Made by a program: the position numbers and the translations under genes. Below the pieces are notes generated by a model that was not told where the DNA came from, did not search any database, and was given only the letters and a program-made list of their open reading frames with translations. A DNA stretch of 64,000 bases, taken from the NCBI GenBank assembly GCA_037389465.1, contig JAZARR010000110.1, positions 1-64,000 of the forward strand, in the 5' to 3' direction. This DNA is from Baylisascaris procyonis. Taxonomy: Eukaryota; Nematoda; Chromadorea; Rhabditida; Ascarididae. The stretch's first letter is position 1. Each line of letters opens with the position of its first letter. This document shows positions 24,818-50,000 of the stretch, piece by piece.

Positions 24818-27800
24818 TATTGGCTTGCGATGTTCCAAATGTAAAACCCTTCAAAGAAAGGTAAATGAAAAGTATTCGCCTCGGCTAGGCTCCTAATTCG
24901 CTCGAAGAAAATCGATTAACGCACACATTCCTCTGTTCAAAAATATACACGCACAGTACAGATATCTACCTATATGTGTGTATTTATATATACCTGCACA
25001 CAGGTAAATATAAATATATGTACGCATAAACAATCGAGGCGACTAAAGAAGAAGAGTTCGGGAACTGCTAAAGTAAAGCAGTTCGGGAAGTGATCACATC
25101 ATCGCCAAATTATATCTATGGGCGATGGGTTTCAAGTAATGATACATAAAAAATGCCGTTCTTATAAAATAGGAAACTTTGGTGCTTAACTTGTGCAAAC
25201 GACCAATGAGGATTCGGGAAGTGCTCAAATTACTATCATAACATACCACGTGTCGCTTCCGAAAACGTGACCCCGAATATGCAATTTCTGGTGAAATGAG
25301 AAATTTTAAATCCATCTACTTCGAATTTGGTCGTAGATGGAGTTTGAATATGTTCGGTGATTGCCAAAGTTAAATAGTGGAAGTTCCAAAAACCACACAA
25401 ATGCCAAAAATATAAATCCTTGTATATCGAAAATCGACGGTTGGTGGCTTTTAGAAATGCGTTGTATTGCCTTCCAGCCTACTGCGCCGTACTGTATCGA
25501 TGTTAATGGTTCAACACTGTTCGTTATGGTTGTATTATCCTTCAGTGCAACTCGTCAAAAATGATAGCAAATATAAGATAAGACAACCTTTGTGAGGTGA
25601 CGGAAAGGGCAACATTTGCAAATTTCGAGGGACTTTAGGTTTTAAAACTTGTAGAGAACGAAATTTTAATGTCTGCCGGGGAAACTATCTGCAGATGGGG
25701 AGGGGAAGAGGGTTTATGGAATCAGATTCACGTGGTACAAAAGCGTAACCCTTACTAACTCTCGTAGCCAATGGACAAGGCTATAAGACACCTAAAATTG
25801 GCAGCGTATTACGTTGTTATACTGGTGAAAGAATGCAAAATTCCCCATCCTAACTGCTATCAATATGTAGCTATAAGTGGTAAGTGCTACCAAATATACG
25901 AAACGATTACTGCCATCTTGTATTACTGCAAGCAAAGCGAAGACCTTAACGACCTCGTAGATGCCGAAAAAATCGAGAAATTTTCAGAGTCTTTGGCACA
26001 TAGAAGGTTGCCTTTTGGGTAACTTTAAATGAAACTTTTGGATGAATAAACACACTTACTTATGCACATGCCTGCACTGAACATGAGTTATTTTTGCGGA
26101 AACTGTGAAGGTTCATTAAAAAAAAAAGAACAAGCAAAGAAGCATGTTAGCGAAAGATGGTATAATATGCGAGTATGCATTGTTTTATTTCATTAATCAA
26201 TTCCACAAATCACCAACTGAGGAATGCTGGATAATGATTCAATACGTGAGCCAATCTGATAGTTCTTCATAAACCTTCTATAAAATGTTTATATTTTGTT
26301 TCGAAACTAATTGATCATTAAATCAATCTCTGAATTTTGTAGTTCTAAATTTGGAGATTTCTGTGTTGAAACTATCGAAGCAATAGACACGAACAAATTT
26401 AAAAAAGAACCTATTTTAAAAAAATATTCAAATAAACGAAAACGTATTATAAAAATTGAGACGAAATTGGGCTTAATAGGCGAACACGTAAATACTGACA
26501 CGTCAACAATGAACATACAATGTAATAAAATTCGCAGCACTAACTAGAACACATCGACAAGTTCACATTTCACATTCACCTTGCAAAGATGCCAAACTTT
26601 GTTTTTTTTTCACTGCCAGTGCGGAGAAAGAGAGATAATAGGATTGCTGCGCTCACCCATTGTGAACCGACAACGTCTAAAGTGTTGGGTTATTTAAAGA
26701 GTGATTACCGTATCGTTAATAATTTGGCAATTTGACAAAAAATTTTCGAATCTATTTGAAAAACATCCAATTTTATACAGTAACACAATATCAACCGTAA
26801 TTTTATTCAAAAATCGCTTCTTGTAATTGAATATAAATATTTCAGGCAGAGATATTTACACAAAGATAAAATGGCTTCTACTCTCGTGCGCAATATTATA
26901 ATTCTGGATGGTAATGTATCGATTTTTCATCTCGCTACATGAAATGCGGTTTCCGTTGCGGTATTTTACTACTAGATAATCAGATCTTTACCTTATAAAA
27001 CATATAAATATGTTCCTCTTTATAATTCATGTAAGTAAACATAAAATTTCCTGGTAAACCTCTTCATTAAAAATAGATAACAATTGCACTAACTCAGTTA
27101 TCGCATTCGATAAGCAATGCAATTGTATTCGTTTCAAAACACCGATAACTTCGTTCACTGAGTGGATTCTTTGCATCTGTTCACAAGAAATTTCAATTAA
27201 CTTGTTCACGGGGAAATTTTGCCTGCTTATAAAAGAAAATTCTCACAATGCGAGCGAGGTACGAGTGCCCCAAGCACAACGAATCGGAAGGCGGATTGCC
27301 TTAGCGCAATTGACAGCGCAAATGGCCACGCCGGAAGTAGCTAAAGCGCAAATGTCAAGCCACCCGTGACGCAAACCACTAGGCAGAGTAATATATAGGC
27401 GGCTTTATTACAAAGAAGTTGCCTTGGAACAGAAAAAACTGTGCCTTAATGCAGAAAACACAGGAAGTTTAATGCAAATTGTCCTCTTATGAAGCAAAAT
27501 GCTGAGCATATAACGCGGAATTTAATGTAAATGTAAATAAGTTGTAAAAATTTTCATAATTTTATAAACTATAAAATAATCGATTAATTTATGGTTTCGC
27601 GTTCTTATTCTTAATGTGTAATTTAAGTTCTTGAATGTGATAAAGCTTTTTGAATAATTTCAAAGGCGTGAAATTAGCATAATGCAATATGGGTAAGTGC
27701 CATTCTACACACAAATACGAAATGAAGTGGAAAAAATTCTTGCTTTGTATCTCTCAATGGAACGCACCCGATAGGTATTATATGTTTTATATGTTTAATG

Positions 27801-28944
27801 TAATTACTTTATGTTTATCAATAAAGGTTTTTTTTTCTTTCTCTATCTCCAACAGGACATCAGACTCACTTTATATGGGTTGACTTGTCACTAATCAAAA
27901 GTAGAGGATTAAGACGGTATTAAGTTTAATGTTCTCGGGGGAGAGGGAGACGAGAGTTTACAGAGGATTTACAACTTCAGCACCTTGTTAGCAACCATCC
28001 TCTCACCAAGTAGCGACAAGATTAGAATCGTTCGCTTCACATATTTATGTGAATTTTTGCTTTTCTTGCTTCAGGTTGTGGTTGGTTGCTTGACTCGCGA
28101 ATTGTGATTATCTCAACCTAACAAACTTCATTAGCTCGAACTTCCAAGTGGGATAATGTCGGGAATAATATTTTTTGAAGAATCCGAAACTCTGATTCTG
28201 TTGATACTCGGGAAGTAAGAGCAAGGGGAGGGGTTGAGGATCAGAAGTTAGTAGCCCTATTATGAAGTGCTCAAGCTGCTTTAGTCAGCTTTATCATTGT
28301 CATTTTGAAATGCAACAACCTTGCTTGTTTTTGTTACTCATGTTTTTCATTCACAGATTTGTACCACTGGGCCAATATTCAGCAGGTTTACTGTAGTAAC
28401 CACTTTTCTCTAAATGCTGACTTCCGATAGTAATGCTAGGAAGATTTATTCCAATAGAGTGGCGTTTGGATCTACACCGATTATCGCTTTTAGAACTTTA
28501 AAACCATAATATCAAGCAGATAAAACTTACAATTCATATTCTATAGTGATTAGCACAAAAGTGTCAACGCTATATTTTTTGCACCCTCAATTTCCTTTTT
28601 CTGGAATGCTAGAGGAACCTTTAAGTGATGGAGCTTATAATCTTAAATCTTTGACGGTATTTTGAAATGAAGTGAGGCGTAATTAATTTAATTGGCAGCA
28701 TCTTGCTCTTATGCCTAACAATATAGATTTTGTGAAGGAAAGGGAAAGTTCAGCTGGGAGGTGCTCGTTGTGAAGCATTTGATCGAATTATTTGTTTTTC
28801 ATATTGTTTTTGAAGATATAGTTGAATGCTGCAAACAAGGAAAATGCTGATAAAGCAATAATCAAATGATAAGAGTGCATTGATAACGAAGTGAAGACTG
28901 ATAACGGATAGCATACCAGTTAGGTTCCTCTTTAGTACACGAAA
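24818..28944. other. Divergent intergenic region abce-1 / PLBD
   Basis: This 4.1 kb stretch separates two divergently transcribed genes and must hold both promoters. It becomes visibly AT-richer to the right. A possible short first exon on plus (25755-25881: TCGTAG acceptor, ATG four bases later, GTAAGT donor) is noted as a finding. Other open frames (26311-26547 plus, 27027-27209 minus) have no recognisable product. No tRNA or repeat family was identified. Confidence 0.6.
28931..28935 (+). promoter_or_regulatory. Putative spliced-leader acceptor of the PLBD gene
   Basis: A pyrimidine run ending TTTAG stands nine bases before the start codon at 28945. In nematodes this arrangement usually marks trans-splicing of a spliced leader, and it supports the chosen start. 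Confidence 0.5.
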
Positions 28945-42095
<13,151 letters not shown>

Positions 42096-43053
42096 GCATC
42101 TTCAATTCAATAATATTATTGCTGATAATTAATTCATGCTTTAAATTCTCTCAACTTTCGACATCATTTCGATACTATCCGATATTAAGATTGTCTATCT
42201 GTCAGGAAATACGCCACAGATTGAAAGGTTTTTCTGTCGTTTTCGAGGCGTGTGTTGCTGCATTCCCACCTCCCTCCCATCCCCTCTTATTCCTAAATTT
42301 CAGGGAAATTTTCTCCTCACTATTTTGGTCAAAATTTGCGGCCCCTTAAGTTGGCAGAGATCATAGTTGACATATAAAGCGATAAAATTCGATGAATGGT
42401 CTTATTTGATCTTTAATTGACTGTGAAAAACAATTAAGGCATTGACAATTTGCCGTTTCGGATACTTTACTCTAAATTTCCCAAACTTTCAATTCTTTCC
42501 GTTGCTTTTCCACCACTTAATTAGCAGCAATTCCTGAAAATCTCATAAATTTGTGGCTATCTTTCATTCCCTTATTAGCTATGGTTAGGAGTTTTAACTG
42601 ACCATATATCTATCAAAATGATTCACGCTGAACAAAGTTCGTTCAAAGCAAACACGACGAACGTGATACTGAAAAGAGAGGTACACGGATAATGTGTCGA
42701 TGCAGTCTTTTATAGCCCCAAATGGAGTGTTGGCAAATTTTTCACTATTCAGTTTGCTAGGATTGTGTAGCAGGTGTAGTCCTACATCAAATTATAGAGC
42801 AACTCAGCAGACATCTCTTTCTGCAATATTTTCCCTCACCTTTGTTGTCATTGATCAGATTCTTTCAGCTCATATCAATTCATAGAAAATAAAACAGGTC
42901 TAGAAGTATACTTCTTAAGGCAGCGATGTAGTCTTTAGAGCTGTCAGAGGTTTCGATGCATTTACAGTTGATTGAGTGATAATAATGAAATGCCACTTTG
43001 AAGTTTGCTTCATCTTCATGTCAACAAATTTAAAAATTAAAAATATAATGAAT

Positions 43054-43190
43054 AGTAAAAAATTTTGAACAGTAAAAATTAATTGAACGGTCAGAAAATT
43101 CATAAAGACAAAAATTTCGTTGACGATGAAAAAATTTTACGACCAAAATTTGATTGAGAGTTTAAAAAATTTAACAATAGAAATTCACTA
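43054..43190. repeat. Degenerate ~18-bp tandem repeat, A-tract rich
   Basis: Seven or eight imperfect units share the pattern GtMAAAAATTt-GttgAac. The AAAATT cores recur every 16-20 nt. Confidence 0.65.
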
Positions 43191-44594
43191 TCTTTATGTA
43201 AATTATATACCGATTATGTGAATAATTGCGCTCTATGACAAGGTGGATTGATTCGATATCGATTTCAAAGAATTGTATCAGTATTGAAGCATAGAGAGAA
43301 ATTTGATTTTATTGATGTATTTGATCTTTAATGAGGCTAAACGCTTAAACCAAAATACATCGTAAATAAAGTGTTTATGCAAATGATATTTATCGTGAAC
43401 GATTGGTGAATGATATTAACGTTTTGCTAGTTAATGATAGTAGATACTCACTTGCTCTTCTCTTCAACCTTTTCTTACAACCTTTTGGTTCCTTTTTTCT
43501 AATATTTGCATCATTTGACGCTTCTTGATGATATATGCAGAAAATTATTGACATGTGCATTTGAGCATTTCTGATCCCTCTCGTTCTCTTTATTTTATGG
43601 GATTCGATTTCCGATACAATATATTTATGATCTTTCTAGAGATCAAATTTCTTCAGATGGTAGTACCTTTTAAGAATATATTTTAATATGTTTGCCTAAT
43701 ACTTATTATTGCTGCAAACAACTATTGAATCTAAAAAAAACCAACAAAAGTGTAAATTTTTGGGGAACAGTTGTTTTACCCATATTTCAACAATGTTTTT
43801 GATTAAACAGTAATAGACAGCCATTCTACCGTCATGAAATTATTGACAGCTATTCATGCTGCGAATGTTGATGATATTGGATCACTATATGCGATTCTAT
43901 CACAAAAAAATATCCCCTATGGTGCATATTTCATCGTTCACTTTAGTCGGTTGATGTCTGATGTGAACTGAGAGCACATATGCAAACGACAGAAATGAGC
44001 TTCTTGGTTTAACCTTTATTCATGGAATATAGAGAGGCGCCGAAGTGTAATTTTATGTTAAAGTAGAGAGAACGAAAGAAAATCTTAAAAGTGCATAGAA
44101 GTGAGACTGTAATGTGCTGCACACGACGATTTCCACCCTGGGAGGGGATCATCGAGGAACGATTTGGTAATGGATGTTGGAAATATTTCATTCAAGGAAA
44201 GGTGACAAAAAGCGGACAGAAGGTAGTATTCAGCACAAAGCAAGCACTGCAAATGAAGACGATTTGGCATGGAGGACTGCCATCGGCGATTGCTAGTATT
44301 ACCAGTCATCAATTTGAAGAGAGTTGGAGGGAACCCGATGAAAATTGAGATTGCCTTCGTTCGGAGCTCCGAAAGGATTCCATCAAAGAAAGGGTTTCTC
44401 GTATAAATTAACGTCCTGAAAACAAGTATGCTGAGCCGTTCAAATTCGAGCATTTCGGTAACCTCAGCCATTTAAATATTGCGAAACTCCCGTCCTTCAT
44501 TCGAAATTTGCATACTTCAGCCGGCTGCAAAGAGTTTCACCTTGGCTCCTCAGTGTCCACTTCCTTTAGTTTTTACCATTCAACCTGCGGTATA

Positions 44595-44835
44595 GCCGAA
44601 AGTGGGGGAAAGTTGGGAAATAGAGCGAAAGTGCGTGTTACTGAAGGAAGAAAGTTGGGGGAAAATTGTTGTAAAAAACAGAACAGTTTAGAAAAAAGGT
44701 GCAGAAAGTCAGAAATTAGGGACGAGTCTAATAAAGTCGGTGAATGTTTAGAAAAGGAAGGGAAGTTTTGGCGAAAATGGGGGAAGCCAAGGAAAAGAGG
44801 CAGCTCAAGGGAAAATGAAATAATGGTGGAAGGAA
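44595..44835. repeat. Purine-rich phased G/A-tract array
   Basis: Plus strand is dominated by GGGAAA and GAAAG blocks recurring at about 10-11 nt or its double. Low sequence complexity leaves long open frames on both strands (44508-44870 plus, 44573-44926 minus), which I do not regard as genes. Its reverse complement resembles the array at 58660-59270. Confidence 0.6.
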
Positions 44836-47010
44836 ACGAAATATGGAGCAGGGCATCGTTTCCTGCATAGATGTATGGAGCTGAATAGTTGCAGTCCATG
44901 CCTTCGTCACATGCTGTAGTTAACATAAATCAATGATTTGATGTTATATCAAATGCTTTATAATTCTTGGAAACGAATGACTGACCTCGAATCCGCCACC
45001 TCATCGACCAACTTTCACGAAATAATTTCGCTCGAGAGTGTGATTTCGAGGGTTTTGGATTTCTTTACATTTGAAGGTAAAGTTTGTGGTGCCTTTGAGT
45101 TTCGTAGATGCGTCGACGAACTCTAAGCACTTCAATATTCATTCAACAAAACTGAGATTCAAGACCTATAGGATCGTAGTTTTCACGGTTGATGAAATGG
45201 TCGAATTTTGAATTCCTGAAGAAACATTCGTTTTTCTTCGATTTCATTGATCGTCGTCAATTCGAAAACATTGACGTTCCTGAATGCATTGGTGACCATC
45301 AAAGGAAAGGATTCTAAGATTCTTCGAAAAGATATCAACGACCATCCCATTGTCATTCACAATCGGTACGGATTTGATCACGTAGCAAATATTAGCATAC
45401 AGCACAGGTGGTGACCTCAGGCAAATTGAGTGGAATAAATTGAGCGAGTCAGCGACCTTCGGATTTATGGAATCGATAGACTCAGATGAGTCCTATCAAT
45501 CCCTCAATATGTTGTTAGAATTATCCGAACATAACAACATAAGACCATGTTTGTGTATAACCTCGGGTTGAATAAAACGACTTCAGGTCACACAATAAGC
45601 TAATATCGTGTAACATCTCTACTCAGCTTGGTCATCACGGTGATTCGCATAATAAAGCGAGAAGTTCACTAAGACAAGACTTCCAGGTATGTCACTCGAC
45701 AACCTCACACCTGTTCGTTCATGAAGTTTGCGTTCCCTCTCAGAGCTATGACCGCGACCTTTAGTTGAATCATGAGAACGAATATTTGATTAATTTGACA
45801 ACTTTCCTGTAATCGACTCCTGTAGCGAATGTAAGGATACTATAGAACTGCGCAAAATCGTTGAGTACGTCAATATCACGATAGGGAAATGCATTATTCT
45901 TTGAAATCTGCAACTGTGATACGTTTCTTTTAGGATGCTTATGCTTGTCTAGTATAGGTAAAGGTGGTTTATCTGACGCGTTAATCTGTTGCTGAGATCG
46001 AAGGATGGTGGATTGCATTTAATGAAGGAGGGGAACAGCTAATGTAAGGGGGTTTTTGATGTGTTATTTAGCAAAGGAATGCAAGTAATAGCATTAATAC
46101 ATCTATTATAGTAGTTAGGCCACAAAGGGGGAGGGGGACATCTAAGCGCGGGTATTATGCAAAAAAGCACTCCAGCAGTAGGGCCGTATTCTTGAAAAGA
46201 CACTCCCTCACCTCCTTCCCTCCCGCGACTGTGATGTCTGCTAAACTATGGGGAAATCTCGTGCTTCCTTCTTGCATAATGCATGTTGCCTGCACTATTT
46301 TTTAAGTGCAGGATGGAAATCTCCCTTCCATTATACGTGTCTCCTTACTTTTCCAGACTTCCTATCGTCCTCGGTGACAGCAATATCCTCTTCGGTAGCA
46401 TCGGAGGATTCGATACCACTGCTTAATATCCTCACAAACAGCAGTATTCTATCGATTATCGTGATCTTCATGTTGTTCCCTTCCACACCACACTCTAGAT
46501 TTTCTCAATACTAGTCGCCGTCTTTTTCTCGATCTTGGTAGATGTGTTGCTATTTATGTGTTAGCTGCTATCGTTCATATTTAAGAATCGTAAACTAATC
46601 ATAATCGATCCGTAGATCATTGTTGTTCATAACTGATTTATGCCTTAGCAGATTTGTATTTGTCTGTGTCTGTCTATATCTGTCAGCAAATTCGTGTCTG
46701 CATGTATGTCTGCAAGTACACATCTCTACCTAGCTACCTTGTGGTTTTTTCCGGTGGACATTGAAGCTGGAATTGATAACTTTATTGGGTATAATACCAA
46801 CAACACCTCTTTATTTCGTAATAGAGCATACAGCTCTACCATGCAGGATGTCTCCCTCTTTCATCTTACAAGTTAATCTCTTAGCTGTGAAATAGCTTAC
46901 TACCACTCAAAGACTCTAAAACTTTATATGAATTTTCCACTTAGTTGCTTTTCTACCGCGATTTGTTTTTCGTCCGATACGACTTTGCTTTGCTTACTCA
47001 TTTCCTTCAT

Positions 47011-47015
47011 TTCAG
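47011..47015 (+). promoter_or_regulatory. Putative spliced-leader acceptor of vps-22
   Basis: TTCAG stands 17 bases before the start codon at 47033 with no in-frame coding sequence before it. It is best read as a trans-splice acceptor. Confidence 0.6.
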
Positions 47016-47032
47016 GACTTTGGCAATTGACA

Positions 47033-50000
47033 ATGGCTGCGCGGAGAAGAGGTGTTGGAGTGGGAGTTGTTCAGCAGAAGAAAGAAATTCAGGCACTTCT
47101 TTTTAATTCTCTTTTCACTTTGATCTTTGATATGAATCTAAAGCTCCGAAAAACAAAATCGAAGGCGTCGAGTGAATATTTGCATTCATAATCGCATGTT
47201 TCCGAATGCCTTATAAATTTAGTGCTCGTCTGCGCGTATTATATGTAAGAATACTTGGGTACATGCGTCTGTGTGCATCATGTCTGGTAAGGGCATTAAA
47301 CTGTTCATTTGCATTCTTGTGTTATTGTAGCTTTTCTGTATTTTCCTCCTTCCCTCTCCTTACATTTTCCTTCTTCCCCCCAACCACGCATCCTTGTTGT
47401 TACTTTTATCTCCCTCAGCTCTTTTGTTTGAATGACATTTAACTGTGTAATTCATTCAGGCAAAGTTTCAAGCGAAAGGATCCGAATTGGCCAGTGAGCA
47501 AATCAATCAATTCTCTCAACAATTAGCGATATTCACCACTAAACTTGAAGAGTTCACACAAAAACATCGCGATGAAATACGTAGGAATTCTCAATTCCGA
47601 CGCCATTTTCAGGATATGTGTGCATCCGTTGGTGTCGATCCACTCGCATGTAAGCACCTTTTATTCATCTATTTCACCCTCTGCTACTTGTAGAGGTGAT
47701 AGTGTCACTTATATTGGCAAACTAAGAATTTGAGTAAAAAGAGGACTCTGCGACGGTTGTTTTCATCATAGAACCCAAACGGAAAGGAAAGTATCGTGAC
47801 ACTAATTTTTATCGTGTATTAGGAAATCCCCGAGTTCGAAGGAGAGATCTAAATGGACCTCTCGCTCAGCCTTAACGTTGTTTTTGAATTCTGTAAGATT
47901 TGAGTCGGTCATTGCATTTCATGAGCTAAGAAGGCTATGTCCCATCTTAGCGTCATCATCCCTGATGCGATAACACCTGGTTTTTCCAGTCGTTACGTTG
48001 ATATATTGCTTCCTCTCAATTTTTTTTTTTAATACTTCTCTATTTCATGAAGAGAACATGAGAAATTTGATATCCTATGGGACGCTAACCCACATCTCAG
48101 CATATAAGTGAATCATTTTTCAAACACCTTTTTCCTAGCCGTCATGCATGAATGGAATACTAGAGGTCAATGCCCCTGTGAGTTGCAATTACCTTCAACA
48201 ATAAGTTCATTATGTTCTCGAATTATTGACTTGGGCGATGAGTGGATAAGAGGCTCATGCGATTTTGCAGCAAGTAAAGGCTTCTGGGCGGAAAAACTTG
48301 GCGTTGGAGATTTCTACTACGAGTTAGCGGTGCAGATTGTGGAGGTATGTCTCTCAACGAACCATATAAACGGTGGAGTGATGACGGTTGATGAATTAAG
48401 GAATCGGTTGATGCGTTCGAGGAGCACCTCGAAGAGAGAAGCCATTTCTACGTTGGTCTTATTTTTGCATTTTGCATGGTTTTGAGGGTTTCTTTAAAAA
48501 ATGCTATGAAGATCTCTCGTCTGTGCACAAACATCTTAGCCTTAGGTCGCGGATGAAGAGTGCTCTGACGGCGGAATTAGGTGAGCATAATTTGCGTTTT
48601 AGGATACCCAATTTCCCCTTTGAGCGATTGTCCATTTTATGAATTAAATCTGCTTAAAGGTGTTGGGAAATAGAACATATCATCTGTGCATAATTCTTTG
48701 TTTGTCAGCCATTCGTGATATCTCGTTCGTCCATCGTTTTGGATTTCCTCAAATATCCATATACCTGGGAACAATGTGCATTTATTTTTTCTCAGCAAAA
48801 GCTCAGTTGTTATAATGCTTTGGAGCTGAAAGTAGCTCCATCTGAGAGCTCATTGAACTGCAAGTGTTCACGATCAATTATATTGTCTAAACTTTTAGCT
48901 TCTATGTAATAAACCCTGTTGGTGAGAGGGGGGAGGGGATTGGGAATAGGAAAAGAGAATAATCGAGTTCACCGATGAGCTGGTTAAGAACACATTGAAT
49001 GGGTCATTTATCCCTTGTATTTTAAAAGAGAGTAGGTGTGTTACGTTTTTTGCGCAGCAAAATAAGGCAATAGTGATGTTTAATAGAGTATCTATTTCTT
49101 TAACTACATTTTGACGCCGATGCGGCATCGCTTTCATTATATTGGCAAGCTGCTCTATGTTCCCGACATCTTTAGTCATAGTTCATCCACATTTCTTGAT
49201 GATTTCCTCTCACTGCTTTTATGGCATCGTTGCAGAAGTCGCCGTCTGGTTTAGATTTCAACTGACCACTGGCCAGCATTTGCTGTATTTTCTCCCTTTG
49301 AAATCAAGCTTTTCATTTCTGAGACACTTCCGAGTCTTAATCTTTTTAGAAGGTGGGTCTTCCAACGTTAATTTGCGCAAATGCAACTAAAACTGTAACT
49401 TCCGGCAGCGATAAGATCTGGTATAAATCAATTTCTCGTTTGTATGAGTCTCTCCTTGAAAGCAAGCTTTATTAAATCCCTATTCGCCTTTGTCAGCCAT
49501 CTTTCAGCGATTCCTTGTCAGCCATCCCGAACGTTCGTTAGCGTCTCTTCTTCGAGGCAAATTTTCGTTTTCTTCATCTCTAAATGGTAACGTTGTGCGT
49601 CTGCATTTCATCGAATCTGACGTTCGCATTCGTGAAAGCATCGTTCGATGAGATTTCGATACACAGTGTTACCATTTATGGATAAACTTAAATAACTGAT
49701 TGTTTGTCTCAGTTGATGTGACTGCACACTTTCCCCAAGCGGTTTTCTATAATTTTCGAGTTCATTCACCGTTATGCCCTCTTATTTTCAATTTTCTTCC
49801 TATCTGTTGTATATTTTCATCCACCGTATATGCTCACACAGGCTCAAAAGAGGTATGACCCGTTGCCTTCATCAATCCAAGAGTTTCTTTGATGTTGCAG
49901 AGCGTCAGATCATTGCACAGCCGAATTGGAAGCATAGAGAGCAAACTCATCTAGTATCACAGCACTGTAATTGAATTGCTTGCTCTGTTATTTTGCAAAA

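Larger units (their letters stand above)
42096..47032. other. Intergenic region PLBD - vps-22
   Basis: This 4.9 kb stretch contains the PLBD 3' UTR, a degenerate ~18-bp tandem repeat (43054-43190), a purine-rich phased array (44595-44835) and presumably the vps-22 promoter. Open frames here (for example 44085-44471 minus, 46248-46514 plus) have no recognisable domains. No tRNA was seen. Confidence 0.6.

Noticed and set aside
44085..44926. Overlapping frames of 117-128 codons on both strands
   Set aside because: They overlap the low-complexity purine array or lack domain similarity. Open frames on both strands point to composition bias.
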